DNA of 64,000 bases from Desulfocapsaceae bacterium (GTDB taxonomy: Bacteria > Desulfobacterota > Desulfobulbia > Desulfobulbales > Desulfocapsaceae): assembly GCA_031292275.1 (NCBI GenBank), contig JARLHL010000113.1, forward strand, positions 52,210 to 116,209. The letters are read 5' to 3'. The notes under the pieces were generated by a model. It worked only from the letters and a program-made list of their open reading frames with translations. It was not told the DNA's origin and did not search any database. Each line of letters opens with the position of its first letter. Within the stretch, counting starts at the first letter, position 1. The translations under genes and the position numbers were made by a program. This document shows positions 26,446 to 36,837 of the stretch, in pieces.

Positions 26446-28134
26446 TTACAAGACCAAACGGCGCGAATAGAAGGAGGCGCCGTTTGGCATGTGGGAAATC
26501 GTCAGCAGGGTCGCATCGGGGATCTGCTCACAGATCAGGCCCAGCATCCGCTCCTCTTCGTGGAAGTCCAGGGAGTCGAAAGCCTCCTGCATAAATATCC
26601 ACTGGGGCCGGTTGAGCAGCAGGCGCACCATTCCCAGGCGTTGCTGTTCCTCACGCGCCAGAGTGTGGACCCAGTTATCCTTCCGCTCAAGCTGATCGAT
26701 CAGGTGTTCAAGACCCGAAAAACGCAGTGCCTGCTCGATCCGCTCCTGGGAAAAAACCCGACGGGAAGAGGGGTAGCAAATGGCGTTGCGCAGAGTACCG
26801 GTAGGGAGATGCGGCCGGGGAGGCATGAAGAAAAGGCGGCTTTTGCCAGGAAGTTCAATGACGCCGCTGCCCCAGGGCCGTATCCCGGCGATGGCGTGAA
26901 ACAGTTTCGCCCCGGCGAATGTGTTGCCGGTGATCAGCACATGTTCCCCCTTGCCGATCTCCATATTGATATCCTGGACCAACACCTGCCCGTCATATGT
27001 TGCGATGCTCAGATTCTGAAAAGCCAATACTGGCCGATCGCTGCTCTTCACCTGGATCCAATGATCCGGTCTGGCCAGTTCATTATCCACATTATCCAGG
27101 ACCTGAAGCAGACTCAGGATACGTTCCACCGAGGCGCGCCATTCGGCAATCGCGCCCGCAGTGTTGACCGGCCACGAAAGGGCGGAGGACATGTGCTGGA
27201 AGGCTTGGGCGGATTGCATCAGGGTACCCAGGGAGATTTTCCCCAGGATATAGCGCGGAGCAGAAATCAGGATCGGAAAGGCGATGGAGAGATCAGCATA
27301 ACCGGTGCTGAACATCAGGATATTTCTCCAAACCTTGGTTTGCATGTCCCACACCAGCCGTATCTTGCGAAAGAGCTCACGAAACTGATGCCGCTCGCAG
27401 GCCTCGGCATGGATCAGAGCAATGGCCTGACTGTTCTCATGCGCTTCCAGCAGACTGGAACGAAAGTGGGCCTCCGCCGATTGCCTGATATTGGTGGCCT
27501 TGGTCAGCGGTCGGCTCACCAGCCAGCCAAAGCAGGATGCCAGGGCCGAGTAGATAACCGCGATCCAGATCAGATGCCCGTAGATGGGGATTTGGACAAA
27601 CCCGAGGTCGAACGTCACAACCCCTGACAGTGACCAGAGTACCTCCGTAAAGCTGATCAGCACCAAAATGCTGTAAAACAGCGAGTGGCCCAGGGTGACC
27701 GCCGACTCGGTTGCGACCCGGCAATCCTCAGCGATACGGCCATCCGGATTGTCGTGTTCACCCGGCAGATGGGAGATCAGAAAATGGCGGCCGGCATTCA
27801 TCCAGCGGGAGAAAACATATTCCGTCATCCAGTCGCGCCAATAGATCATCAAATTACGTTTGACGACCAGATGCGATCCGGTCAGGATCATATCAGCAAC
27901 CAAGAGAATCGCCAGGATGCCGACCTGCCTTACGAGGCCGTTCATCGAGTGCTGCTCCAAGGCGTTGAACAAGCCCGCGCTCCACTGGGTAAGCAACACG
28001 GCCATGACCATTTGCCCCATGGTCAGGACTGCCAGAAACAAGATGGTGCCCCGAATCTTCAGTTTTCGGTTCGAACACCAAAAAAGCTTGGCCAATCGAA
28101 GAAATTCAACGAAAAAATGGTTGGATTCAAGCAT
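26446..28134 (-). CDS. SbmA/YddA-like ABC transporter half with degenerate ATPase
   Basis: 562 aa: about six membrane helices in residues 25-330 of the ABC_membrane_2 type (GTILFLAVLTMGQMVMAVL, WRDWMTEYVFSRWMNAGR), then a nucleotide-binding-like domain from about 370. The ATPase motifs are broken. The Walker A region reads ITGNTFAGAKLFHAIAG (no GKS/GKT), the signature reads LAREEQQRLG, and Walker B is WIFMQEA with Gln516 in place of Asp. It may be proton-driven as SbmA is, or non-transporting. Start at ATG 28134; no ribosome site seen. It heads the GH5 operon. Confidence 0.85.
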   Translation of the reverse strand: MLESNHFFVEFLRLAKLFWCSNRKLKIRGTILFLAVLTMGQMVMAVLLTQWSAGLFNALEQHSMNGLVRQVGILAILLVADMILTGSHLVVKRNLMIYWRDWMTEYVFSRWMNAGRHFLISHLPGEHDNPDGRIAEDCRVATESAVTLGHSLFYSILVLISFTEVLWSLSGVVTFDLGFVQIPIYGHLIWIAVIYSALASCFGWLVSRPLTKATNIRQSAEAHFRSSLLEAHENSQAIALIHAEACERHQFRELFRKIRLVWDMQTKVWRNILMFSTGYADLSIAFPILISAPRYILGKISLGTLMQSAQAFQHMSSALSWPVNTAGAIAEWRASVERILSLLQVLDNVDNELARPDHWIQVKSSDRPVLAFQNLSIATYDGQVLVQDINMEIGKGEHVLITGNTFAGAKLFHAIAGIRPWGSGVIELPGKSRLFFMPPRPHLPTGTLRNAICYPSSRRVFSQERIEQALRFSGLEHLIDQLERKDNWVHTLAREEQQRLGMVRLLLNRPQWIFMQEAFDSLDFHEEERMLGLICEQIPDATLLTISHMPNGASFYSRRLVL

Positions 28135-28677
28135 CTGGATTCAAAGTTCATTGCATTGAGTGGCGCCGATCTGCAGTGACGAATCCTTCGTCGGCATAGC
28201 AGGATTGCCGGCTTGCATGGTACGTCAGGGAAAAACGATGGCTGGCTCTTGATCGAACGCGGCGCATTGCAACAGGTATTGCGCCAAGCTATCTCTCCCC
28301 GCATCCCACGGTCAGACTACACGGTAAGTTTCTATAAAAAAGCTGGGGACAAGTCAATAACTTCTTGCGAGTGATAGATAAATCCTTATGCCGCCAAGGC
28401 AAAATGCCCGGCCGTATGCCGGAAGGAAGCCGGGTGCCCTCCGCGCCATGGCCGGGTCATTGTACCGCTTTGGCATGACGTTCTTCGTTGACTCTTTCAT
28501 CCAGGCCTTACGGAACGCGAAAAATGCAAATGGACAAACAGGTCGGGGAATCAGCAGGCGATCAGGGTAAAATCAAAGTTATGTTTTCCTTCGGGGTCCA
28601 AAAGATGATAAAATTCAAACGGACAGGTTATTTCAACCCTTAAGGCGCTATCCCCGAAATTACAAGGAGTTATTCCG
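28135..28677. other. Divergent intergenic region between ABC-like and GH3 genes
   Basis: No coding frame with protein character. It holds a small palindrome GACGAATCCTTCGTC near 28179-28193 and must contain the promoters for both the minus-strand carbohydrate unit and the GH3 gene; I could not pick a clear -10/-35. Confidence 0.4.
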
Positions 28678-30849
28678 ATGACTATTCCAGCATATAAAGA
28701 CCCGGCACGCTCCGTTACAGAACGCATTGACGATCTGCTCAGCCGTATGTCCCTTAAAGAAAAAGCCGGACAGCTGAATCAATGGTACAACCTCGGTCCC
28801 GAACATTACGATCAGGTGCGCAAGGGAGAGATCGGCTCCGGTCTGCTCGCCAACAGTTCCACGGCCGGCAACGATCATCAGGAGCGGGTTTTTGCTAACA
28901 GCATCAATGAAATCCAGAAAATCGCGGTCACGGAATCCCGCCTGGGAATCCCCCTGATCTTCGGACGAGACGTAATTCATGGCTATCGTACGGTCGCCCC
29001 TATTCCCCTCGGGATGGCTGCCGCCTGGTCACCCGAGCTGATACAGGCCGCCAACGCGATAGCCGCCAAAGAGGCACGTGCCGACGGTATCCACTGGGGG
29101 TTCTCGCCCATGCTCGATATCGCCCGCGACCCGCGTTGGGGACGGGTCGCCGAAGGCTTTGGCGAAGATCCCTTTTTGGCAGGGAAGCTGGCCGCAGCGG
29201 CGGTGAAAGGTTTTCAGGGCAATGATCAGGACTCGATCCCGCAACAGTTTGCCGCCGATCGCATCGTCGCCTGCGCCAAACATTTCGTCGGCTACGGGGC
29301 GGCGGAAGGCGGGCGCGATTACAACACAACCGAAATCACCCGCCAGGCACTGCACAACGTCTATCTCGCCCCCTTCAAGGCGGCGATACAATCCGGCTGC
29401 GCCACCGTCATGAGCGCCTTCCACGATATCGGCGGCATCCCGCTTTCCGCCCATCGGTATCTGCTTACTGATGTCCTGAAAGAGCAATGGGGCTTTGGCG
29501 GCTTCATCGTTTCCGATTGGGGTGCGGTGTGGGAATTGATCAACCATGGCGTTGCCGCCGACCGCAGCCGCGCCGCCGAATTGGCCTGCAAGGCCGGGGT
29601 GGATATGGACATGTGCAGCATGGTCTACCTGGAGAACCTGCCCGATCTGGTCCAGGCCGGCAAGCTTTCTGCTGCCCGCCTGGACGATGCAGTGCGCCGG
29701 CTGCTGCGGATAAAGTTTGCCCTTGGCCTCTTCGAAAACCCGTACGCGGACCCGAATGCCTCGCAGGCCGTCCACCTCCTGCCCGAATCGCTTGCCACTC
29801 TGCGCAGGCTGGCCGCCGATAGCATGGTCCTGTTGAAAAACAACGGCGTCCTGCCCCTCCGCTCAGACAAGCTCGCCATCTGTCTGAGCGGGCCGCTTGC
29901 AGATCGGCGCAAGGAGTTGTTCGGCTGCTGGACTCCCGACGGGCAGGAAGAGGAGGTGACAACGCTGAAGGAGGCCATCGCCGGCAGATTGGGACCTGAG
30001 ACCTGGCTTCACCATTATGAACTGCCGGACGATGCCGTCAAACTTGCGCGTTCAAGCGATGTCCTGATCCTCGCCATCGGAGAATCGGCGGGCCGTTCGG
30101 GCGAGGATAACTGCACGGCCACCATCGATTTGCCGGCCGGCCAAGAGGCGCTGCTGGAGTCAGCCCGCCGCATGGAGATCCCCATAGTCGCCGTTGTGTT
30201 CGGAGGCCGCCCGTTGAATCTCACACGGGTGATGGACTGGGCCGACGCCGTCCTGTTCGCCTGGCATCCGGGTATTACGGGCGGTCTGGGGGTGGCCGAT
30301 GTCCTCTTCGGGGATGTGAATCCATCCGGACGGCTGCCCATCTCTTTCCCCCGGTCTTCAGGGCAAATCCCCCTTTATTATAACCATCGCCCTACCGGAA
30401 GGCCGATGCCTGCAAACAGCCGCCGTCATTCCCGTTACGTCGACTCGCTCGACTCGCCGCTCTTCCCGTTCGGCTTCGGGCTGTCGTACACAACCTTCGA
30501 ATATGGCAATCTGCAGACGTCTCAGGTTCCTCAAACACCGGAAATTCTCGTTTCCGCTGAGGTGACAAACACCGGCAACAGGGCCGGAACGACCGTCGCC
30601 CAATGTTATGTGCGGGATATTGTGGCCAGTGTGGCACGCCCCGTGAGGGAATTGAAAGGATTCGAACGTGTCACCCTTGAGGCCGGCGAAACGAAAACCA
30701 TTGCGTTCAGGCTCGGCCCGAAGGAACTTTCCTATCTGGATGACAACGGCAATGAGGTCTTTGAGGCCGGTCGCTACCGGGTCTGGATCGGCAGTGACAG
30801 CAATGCCGAACTGGGTACGGAATTCGAGATCAGCACGGACGGCAGGTGA
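28678..30849 (+). CDS. Glycoside hydrolase family 3 beta-glucosidase
   Basis: 723 aa without signal peptide. N-terminal GH3 domain (IDDLLSRMSLKEKAGQLNQW, then FGRDVIHGYRTVAPIPLGMA), nucleophile Asp280 in GFIVSDWGAV, the C-terminal alpha/beta domain (SMVLLKNNGVLPL), and a fibronectin-III-like C-terminus (VTNTGNRAGTTVAQCYV). AAGGAG sits nine bases before the ATG. It faces away from the GH5 operon and probably finishes the hydrolysis of glucosides made or released by GH5. Confidence 0.93.
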   Translation: MTIPAYKDPARSVTERIDDLLSRMSLKEKAGQLNQWYNLGPEHYDQVRKGEIGSGLLANSSTAGNDHQERVFANSINEIQKIAVTESRLGIPLIFGRDVIHGYRTVAPIPLGMAAAWSPELIQAANAIAAKEARADGIHWGFSPMLDIARDPRWGRVAEGFGEDPFLAGKLAAAAVKGFQGNDQDSIPQQFAADRIVACAKHFVGYGAAEGGRDYNTTEITRQALHNVYLAPFKAAIQSGCATVMSAFHDIGGIPLSAHRYLLTDVLKEQWGFGGFIVSDWGAVWELINHGVAADRSRAAELACKAGVDMDMCSMVYLENLPDLVQAGKLSAARLDDAVRRLLRIKFALGLFENPYADPNASQAVHLLPESLATLRRLAADSMVLLKNNGVLPLRSDKLAICLSGPLADRRKELFGCWTPDGQEEEVTTLKEAIAGRLGPETWLHHYELPDDAVKLARSSDVLILAIGESAGRSGEDNCTATIDLPAGQEALLESARRMEIPIVAVVFGGRPLNLTRVMDWADAVLFAWHPGITGGLGVADVLFGDVNPSGRLPISFPRSSGQIPLYYNHRPTGRPMPANSRRHSRYVDSLDSPLFPFGFGLSYTTFEYGNLQTSQVPQTPEILVSAEVTNTGNRAGTTVAQCYVRDIVASVARPVRELKGFERVTLEAGETKTIAFRLGPKELSYLDDNGNEVFEAGRYRVWIGSDSNAELGTEFEISTDGR

Positions 30850-30963
30850 CGGCACCATGGCAGGGCGATACCGTATGGCGGCGGGTATCGCCCTGCTCTT
30901 TTTTGGCCGGATTTTCCTGGATACCCGAAGAGTGTTTTTCCGTATCTGCCGGCCAGTCTGAAA

Positions 30964-31050
30964 TTTTCATGAAAGCCTCTCGGAAGCAGCGGCACGGCCA
31001 TACCGAAGCGACGCGCTTTCATGTTTCGCTGCAGCCGGCCAGCTGATCAG
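30964..31050 (+). repeat. Dispersed two-hairpin repeat, copy 4
   Basis: TTCATGAAAGCCTCTCG pairs with GCGCTTTCATG, followed by the TTTCGCTGCAGCCGGCCAGC segment. It ends at the stop codon of the minus-strand ychJ-like gene. The 3' half is shortened relative to copies 3 and 5. Confidence 0.7.
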
Positions 31051-31529
31051 GGACCACAGCATTTTTTGAATTTCTTGCCGCTGCCGCAGGGACAGGGATC
31101 ATTGCGTCCCACCTTTGTCGATTCGGGCCCGGCCTTGCACGGGGTCCTGATCTCGCCCGTGACATACAGCCATTGCCCGGCCTCTCTGACAAACGAGCTG
31201 ACCTCATGCAAACCGACAGTTTCATTCCGGGAGACGGCAATTGCTCTAAACTCCACGATGCCCTCATCGTCACCGGCCAGACCTTTTTCAGTGCTCAAAA
31301 TCTCCAGTCTGCACCAGTCGGGGATGGTCGCGGGATCAATGGCCGAAGGGCGCGTCGATGGATGCCAGGTCTTCAGCAGATAGGCGGTATCGCCCCTGCA
31401 ATAGGCACTGTAACGGGAACGCATCAGGGCAGCGGCGGTTCCAGCCGTTTCGGCACCGGACAGCAGGGGGAGGCAGCACTGCGCATACGGAAGTCCGGAC
31501 ATGCAGGGGCAAGGGGCATAATCGGTCAT
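31047..31529 (-). CDS. YchJ family SEC-C domain protein
   Basis: 160 aa. Two SEC-C metal-binding segments, one at each end: [14 protein letters not shown] at the N-terminus and [16 protein letters not shown] at the C-terminus, with the YchJ middle domain ([20 protein letters not shown]). The CxCx(8)CC pattern binds zinc as in the SecA tail. Role unknown (protein quality control is a guess). It stands alone, with repeat copy 4 at its 3' end. Confidence 0.9.
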   Translation of the reverse strand: MTDYAPCPCMSGLPYAQCCLPLLSGAETAGTAAALMRSRYSAYCRGDTAYLLKTWHPSTRPSAIDPATIPDWCRLEILSTEKGLAGDDEGIVEFRAIAVSRNETVGLHEVSSFVREAGQWLYVTGEIRTPCKAGPESTKVGRNDPCPCGSGKKFKKCCGP

Positions 31530-31734
31530 GAGTCAGGAATATAATGGAATCCGGTTTATCGGGCAAGAGATGATCACCCTCTCATGGTCGCAGCGATAAG
31601 ACATCCCGCCGGAGAACCGCAGAAAGCCTGCCGGCAAAGGAGCCCGTCTCAGGCTCCGTCACATTTTTCCTCCCGATACCTTCAAGGTGACAGAAAACCG
31701 CAAATATGTATCAGAAAGAGGTCCAGGCGCATAC

Positions 31735-31774
31735 AAAAAAGGCCATGCCGGAGATGCAACTCCCAAACATGGCC
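31735..31774 (-). terminator. Intrinsic terminator of the chemoreceptor gene
   Basis: GGCCATG (31741-31747) pairs with CATGGCC (31768-31774). On the minus strand the stem is followed by TTTTTT, 30 nt after the chemoreceptor stop; on the plus strand TTTTGTTT also follows, so it could work in both directions. Confidence 0.75.
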
Positions 31775-31804
31775 TTTTGTTTACCAAGGATGCAGGCAGA
31801 CCGG

Positions 31805-33475
31805 TCAGACCTTGAATTTTCCAACCATCTTCTGCAGCTGAACCGAGAGATCAGACAATCCGCCCGCGCAGATCTGAACCTGCTTGCTGCCCTCGCCGGC
31901 CTGTATCGTATCCTGACTGATCCTTTGGATATTTTGAGTTATTTCCGTAACTGCCATGGTACTCTGGGCCACGTTTTCATTGACTTCGGCAATACCTTCG
32001 GAGGCCTGTGAAATATTGCTGGAGATCTCGTTGGTGGCCGTGGACTGTTCCTCAACCGCTGTGGCAATGCCGTTGATGACGCCGTTTATCTCGACAATGA
32101 CCTCGGAAATATTTTCAATATCCGTGATCGTCGAATTGGTGGTGTTCTGCATTTCGTCGATCTGGCTCTTGATTTCCACCGTCGCCGCAGCGGTCTGCCG
32201 GGCAAGTTCCTTAATCTCATTGGCAACCACCGCAAAGCCTTTCCCCGCCTCGCCGGCCCTCGCGGCCTCGATGGTGGCGTTCAAGGCAAGCAGATTGGTC
32301 TGTTCCGAGATCTCGGTGATGGTCTCGGTAACCCGGCCGACCTTACGGGCAGACTCTCCCAGTTCGGTGACCTTTGCCGTTGTCACCTGAGACTGTCTGA
32401 CGGCGGATTCGGATACGGCGCGGGCCTTTTCGGCATTCTGGCCGATCTCGCCAATAGTGGCCGACATCTCTTCGGTGGCGGCGGCAACCATGCTGACATT
32501 GCTGGCCGATTGCTCCATGGACGCGGCCACCGATTGGATGTTGGTGCTCATCTCTTCCGCAGCCGCGGCGACGGCAGTGGTTTTTTCGGCAGTCCCGACA
32601 GCGGATGCGGTCAACTGTTGGGAAATAGAAGACATCTGACTGGAGGAGTCTCCAAGGTTTTCAACCCCGAGAATGATATCCTTGACCATGGCCCCCACCG
32701 AATCGCTCATGGTGTTCAGCGACTTGATCATGACACCGATCTCATCCTTATGATCAAGATCGATCCTGGCGGAAAAATCCCCTTTGGCCATGCTCTCCGC
32801 CATGGCAACCGCCCTGAAAACCGGCCCGACGATGGCTCTGGTTATCAGCGTAATGACGCTGCCCAAGATAAGCATGATGGCAAGTATTGCGAACAAAAAT
32901 TCCAACCGCGTAGCACTATAGATGCTATCAGCCGTTTTGCTGGATGCATCCGAGAGTTTGAAATTATATTCCAAATGATCATTAATAGCCTTGTCCAGGG
33001 CCTCCCTTACCCGTGTTCCCTTGGTATTGGCTATCTCCCGAGCCGCATCGTTTTTTCCGGCTTGTGACAGGGGGATGATTTCATTAACAACAGTTATTGT
33101 TTTCTCAAGGGTAGCGCTATCCTCAGCCCACAGCCGCCTGTCGGTATCGTCGGCAATAAATTTCTCGTACTCGGCTATATCCTTATAGGCTTCATTCAGG
33201 TTCTGCTTCAGTTTCTCTTCAATTTCACTCATTGCCGAGGCGTCCGTATTGATGACGTGGCGCAGGGCCAGGGAATAGTATCTGGTTGAGTGATTAAGCA
33301 GATGGGACAGTATCAGCACGCTCGGAATAACGTTCGTATTGCCGAAATCGGCCGCAGTGAACACTTCCTTGATCTTGGAATAGGAATAACCGCCCAGCCC
33401 GACAAGGCTCAATGAGGAGATGAGTGCGACAACCATAAGTTTCATACTGATCTTCATGTTAACAAACCAAACCAT
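31805..33475 (-). CDS. Methyl-accepting chemotaxis protein
   Basis: 556 aa. TM1 at about residues 11-31, a four-helix-bundle type ligand domain (about 35-190), TM2 at about 192-215 ([19 protein letters not shown]), HAMP at about 215-268, and the MCP signalling domain with the conserved hairpin tip [20 protein letters not shown]. No CheB/CheR pentapeptide at the C-terminus (ends KMVGKFKV). GGAGG lies five bases before the ATG. Monocistronic, with its own terminator. Ligand unknown. Confidence 0.93.
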   Translation of the reverse strand: MVWFVNMKISMKLMVVALISSLSLVGLGGYSYSKIKEVFTAADFGNTNVIPSVLILSHLLNHSTRYYSLALRHVINTDASAMSEIEEKLKQNLNEAYKDIAEYEKFIADDTDRRLWAEDSATLEKTITVVNEIIPLSQAGKNDAAREIANTKGTRVREALDKAINDHLEYNFKLSDASSKTADSIYSATRLEFLFAILAIMLILGSVITLITRAIVGPVFRAVAMAESMAKGDFSARIDLDHKDEIGVMIKSLNTMSDSVGAMVKDIILGVENLGDSSSQMSSISQQLTASAVGTAEKTTAVAAAAEEMSTNIQSVAASMEQSASNVSMVAAATEEMSATIGEIGQNAEKARAVSESAVRQSQVTTAKVTELGESARKVGRVTETITEISEQTNLLALNATIEAARAGEAGKGFAVVANEIKELARQTAAATVEIKSQIDEMQNTTNSTITDIENISEVIVEINGVINGIATAVEEQSTATNEISSNISQASEGIAEVNENVAQSTMAVTEITQNIQRISQDTIQAGEGSKQVQICAGGLSDLSVQLQKMVGKFKV

Positions 33476-33905
33476 GATAACCTCCTTAAGGGGATATTTT
33501 TTTACTTCAACAACTGATGATCCTGACTCATAAAGGGTATCAAAAAATTACGGCAACAATCAAGGCCTCATCGTATTTTATGTTATGCTTGCCCTGTCCA
33601 GAAACGACCACTACGATAAAATTCGATATAATACCAAACAGTAACAAGTTCAATTCAGATCAAAAAGGCTGTCTTGGGCCCGACCGTACAGCGGTTTCGA
33701 TATGGGTGGAACGGGCTTAAGAGGAGAAAGGGAAGAAGCGGGCGCTTCCGGCGGTGGAAATATTTTCCGGGATTCTCCCGCGGACTGTTATGTTCGCAGT
33801 AGCTATTTCCATACGGAATGCTATATTCGGTTGGCAGGTTTCCCGCGTGGCCTACACCTCTGCCCCGCGAGTAGCAATCGTTCAATTCTTTCCCGGAGTA
33901 ACATC
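33476..33905. other. Intergenic region between chemoreceptor and YdjM-type gene
   Basis: About 430 bp, AT-rich next to the chemoreceptor. No convincing gene; no flagellar-sigma promoter with correct spacing found. Confidence 0.4.
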
Positions 33906-34475
33906 GTGCCCACAGTTTTCACCCATGCAGCTGTCCCCCTCGCCATGTCCCTGGGACTTGGCCGCGAAATCATCTCGAAGCGCCTGATGGCTGCCGGAGT
34001 CGTCGTCTCGGTGCTGCCCGACCTGGATGTGCTGGCCTTCCGTTTCGGCATCCCCTATGCGTCGGCGTTCGGTCACCGCGGGTTCAGCCATTCGCTCTTG
34101 TTTGCCTTCGCGGTCGCCCTCATCGGCGCCAGCCTGGCCCGTCCCCTGCTCTCCACGGCAAGGGGCGCATTCTTCTTTCTGTTCCTGGCCGCGGCCTCGC
34201 ATGGCATCCTCGACTCCTTCACCAGCGGCGGTTTGGGCATCGCCTTCCTGTGGCCATTCTCGGATGCCCGGTTCTTTGCCCCCGTTCATCCGCTCAGGGT
34301 ATGTCCCTTCGGCCTCTCCGGCTTCTTATCCTTTAAAGGGCTGATAATCCTGTGGTCCGAGGTCCGCTGGGTCTGGCTGCCCTGCATGGGGACGGCGATC
34401 GCCCTTGCAGCATTGCGACGCCGCAGGGCCTCGCTTTCCAGGGGGGATCTGCATGAAAATGGGACAATGGGCTGA
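33906..34475 (+). CDS. Membrane metal-dependent hydrolase family (YdjM-like)
   Basis: About 189 aa with four membrane segments. Conserved polar positions of the YdjM/PF04307 family are seen: FTHAAV at the start, LPDLDVLAF, GHRGFSHSLLF and SHGILDSFTSGGLGIAFLWP. GTG at 33906 is the chosen start because GGAG lies eight bases upstream and the family usually begins (M)PTxxTH; the frame is open upstream to 33702 without support. In E. coli the homologue is an SOS-regulated inner-membrane protein; function here unknown. Confidence 0.8.
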   Translation: MPTVFTHAAVPLAMSLGLGREIISKRLMAAGVVVSVLPDLDVLAFRFGIPYASAFGHRGFSHSLLFAFAVALIGASLARPLLSTARGAFFFLFLAAASHGILDSFTSGGLGIAFLWPFSDARFFAPVHPLRVCPFGLSGFLSFKGLIILWSEVRWVWLPCMGTAIALAALRRRRASLSRGDLHENGTMG

Positions 34476-34505
34476 GTTCCGGAGAAGCGTCCGGCCTCCT
34501 GCCGA

Positions 34506-35252
34506 TTACAGTTTATTGATCAAGCTGGCGGAATAGGCGGCGCCGAATCCGTTGTCGATATTGACCACGCTGATGCCGCTGGCACAGCTGGTCAGCATAC
34601 CGAGAAGGGCCGACAACCCGCTGAAAGCCGCACCGTAACCGACGGAAGTTGGCACTGCAATTATAGGTTTGTCAACAAGACCGCCGACGACACTGGCCAG
34701 GGCGCCTTCCATCCCGGCAATGACGATCACCACCCGGGCATTTCGGATAATGTCCAGATGATCGAAGATCCGGTGAATTCCGGCAACGCCCACGTCAAAG
34801 ATGCGATCAACCCTGTTGCCTAAAAACTCCGCCGTGACCGCAGCCTCCTCAGCCACAGGCATATCTGAGGTGCCTGCGGTCACGACGGCTATAGAGGTCG
34901 GCGGCACAGGAATATCACGCCGTTTAACAGTTATGATGCCCGCCGTTTCATGAAACCGGGCATCAGCCGCAAGGTCGCGTACATCCGCAAAGACATCTTC
35001 GGCGACACGGGTGATCAGGATGTTGTTGTCATGGGCCAGCATGGCAGTGACGATATCACAGATCTGGCCGGAAGTCTTTCCGGCACCATAGATCACCTCG
35101 GGATAGCCCTTGCGTATGGCCCGGTGGTGATCGAGTCTGGTGTGGCCGAGATCGGCATAGGGAAGGTCTTTGAACCGGATCAGGGCGTCCTCGGACGACA
35201 GCGAACCATCCCGGACACTGTCCAGAATCTTTTTTATTTCATCGGGATACAT
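34506..35252 (-). CDS. larB: Pyridinium biscarboxylate synthase LarB (nickel-pincer cofactor)
   Basis: 248 aa. LarB carboxylates and hydrolyses nicotinic acid adenine dinucleotide in the first step of nickel-pincer nucleotide synthesis. The C-terminal two-thirds is PurE/AIR-carboxylase-like: [20 protein letters not shown], then [18 protein letters not shown] and [17 protein letters not shown]. It overlaps larE by 19 nt and is last in the larC-larE-larB unit. Confidence 0.93.
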   Translation of the reverse strand: MYPDEIKKILDSVRDGSLSSEDALIRFKDLPYADLGHTRLDHHRAIRKGYPEVIYGAGKTSGQICDIVTAMLAHDNNILITRVAEDVFADVRDLAADARFHETAGIITVKRRDIPVPPTSIAVVTAGTSDMPVAEEAAVTAEFLGNRVDRIFDVGVAGIHRIFDHLDIIRNARVVIVIAGMEGALASVVGGLVDKPIIAVPTSVGYGAAFSGLSALLGMLTSCASGISVVNIDNGFGAAYSASLINKL

Positions 35253-36061
35253 TCTCTTCCTGTCCGTTGGTTTTCCTCGTTGAAACTTCCCGAGCGGTAG
35301 CCCAGGAGATCCAGCGCCACATAGGCAAAGCCGAATTCCCGAAAGGCCTTGTAGATTTCAGCTGCCAGCCCCTCATCCAGCAGTTCGGCCCGCAGGCGAG
35401 GCCCGGTCTCGATGCGGGCAAGATCGCCATGGGCCCTGACCCGTATGGCCGTAAGACCTCTTTTTATAAGAAAATGTTCCGCCTCTTCGATCCGCCTGAG
35501 TTCGCTGACGCTGACGGCGCGATCAAAGGGGAGGCGGGTCAGAAGACAGGCATTCGCGGGCTTGTCCCAGGTGTCAAGCCCCAGCTCTTTCGATATCCGG
35601 CGGACCTGCTCCTTGGCGATCTTCAGCTCCGCCAGCGGACTCCTGACCGACAGTTCCGCAAGCGCCCGAAGACCTGGCCGGTTATCCAAAAGATCGTCGG
35701 CATTGGTGCCGTCGCAGAGGTTGGTGAATCCATGCTCCCCGGCAAAGGCCTTCAGCCGGGTGAAGAGTATGCCTTTGCAGAGATAGCACCGATCCTTGGG
35801 ATTGGTCCGGATAGCATCCGGCATCTCAAGCGAGACGATATGGTGCTGCATTGAACGCTTGGCCGTCAGGCCGCGCGCCTCTTCAATTTCCCACCGGGCA
35901 ATGTAGGGCGTCGATACCGTAAGCGCCACGGCCTTATCCCCCAGGGCCTCATGGGCGGCGACGCAGGCGAGGCTGCTGTCCGCACCGCCGGAAAACGCGA
36001 TGGCCGCATTCCCGAGCCTTTCGAAATACTCCAGCAATCGCAGGTACAGAGGACTGTTCAT
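35234..36061 (-). CDS. larE: ATP-dependent sulfur transferase LarE
   Basis: 275 aa PP-loop protein ([18 protein letters not shown]) that sulfurates the pincer precursor. The DRCYLCKG motif and the family's [14 protein letters not shown] segment with a conserved Cys are present, consistent with sacrificial-Cys sulfur transfer; a cluster-dependent version needs three clustered Cys, which I do not clearly see. Its ATG overlaps the larC stop (ATGA) and it runs 19 nt into larB. Confidence 0.93.
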   Translation of the reverse strand: MNSPLYLRLLEYFERLGNAAIAFSGGADSSLACVAAHEALGDKAVALTVSTPYIARWEIEEARGLTAKRSMQHHIVSLEMPDAIRTNPKDRCYLCKGILFTRLKAFAGEHGFTNLCDGTNADDLLDNRPGLRALAELSVRSPLAELKIAKEQVRRISKELGLDTWDKPANACLLTRLPFDRAVSVSELRRIEEAEHFLIKRGLTAIRVRAHGDLARIETGPRLRAELLDEGLAAEIYKAFREFGFAYVALDLLGYRSGSFNEENQRTGRECIPMK

Positions 36062-36837
36062 TGAGCACCCGTTCCAGCCGGGATATCACAGGCCTCGCCG
36101 ATGAAGATCCGCAGCATATTAGGGAGACTCCCCACCTTATGACCGATGCCGTAGCCGCAGGCACTGGCCGTAAAGGCGCATCGATCACTGAAGGTATCAA
36201 CAACGGTGGCCAGTATCGCCGCCCCCGTGGGCGTCGTCGCCTCAAAGCCCTGCCTTCCCCTGCTGACCGGGATTCCTTTGGTCAGCTCCACGGTGGCAGG
36301 CGCCGGCACCGGCAGGATCCCGTGTTGGCATCGGGCATAACCGCCCCCCAACTCAACGGTCGAACAGACAATCCGGTCCGCGGCAAGATACTCCAGACAG
36401 ATAGCTGCACCGACGATATCGACAATGGAATCAACCGCACCCACCTCATGAAAATGGACCTCCTCGACGGTGGTCCCATGCACGGCGGCCTCGGCCCGGG
36501 CGAGTCTGGTAAATATTGCGGCGGCCCGGCTTTTTATACCGGCATCCAGACGGCTGTCTGCAATGATGGCGATGATGTCGCCAAGGTTCCGATGGCCGCA
36601 TCCATGATCGTTTCCGGCCACCCCGTGCCATTGATTTTCTGCATCAAGGCAAACCGTCACCTGCGTCCCGAAGACACCGCAGCAGATCTTTTTTTCAACG
36701 ACCAGCCTGTAGCCGCCCAGGTTCAACCGCTCAAGCTGCAGCCGGAGATAACCTTCATCGACACCGGCATCGAGCATCGCCGCCAGATGCATATCGCCGC
36801 TTATCCCTGCGGCACATTCATAATAAAGTATCTTCAA
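36058..36837 (-). CDS. larC: Nickel insertion protein LarC, N-terminal part only (LarC1-like)
   Basis: 259 aa: MKILYYECAAGISGDMHLAAMLDAG, the His-rich HFHEVGAVDSIVDIVG, and TPTGAAILA are LarC hallmarks. Complete LarC proteins are about 400 residues or are made as LarC1+LarC2 by frameshifting. Here the gene ends at ...[13 protein letters not shown] and larE begins on the same four bases, leaving no room for the CTP-binding C-terminal half. Either LarC2 is elsewhere or this pathway variant lacks it. First gene of the lar unit. Confidence 0.9.
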   Translation of the reverse strand: MKILYYECAAGISGDMHLAAMLDAGVDEGYLRLQLERLNLGGYRLVVEKKICCGVFGTQVTVCLDAENQWHGVAGNDHGCGHRNLGDIIAIIADSRLDAGIKSRAAAIFTRLARAEAAVHGTTVEEVHFHEVGAVDSIVDIVGAAICLEYLAADRIVCSTVELGGGYARCQHGILPVPAPATVELTKGIPVSRGRQGFEATTPTGAAILATVVDTFSDRCAFTASACGYGIGHKVGSLPNMLRIFIGEACDIPAGTGAQ

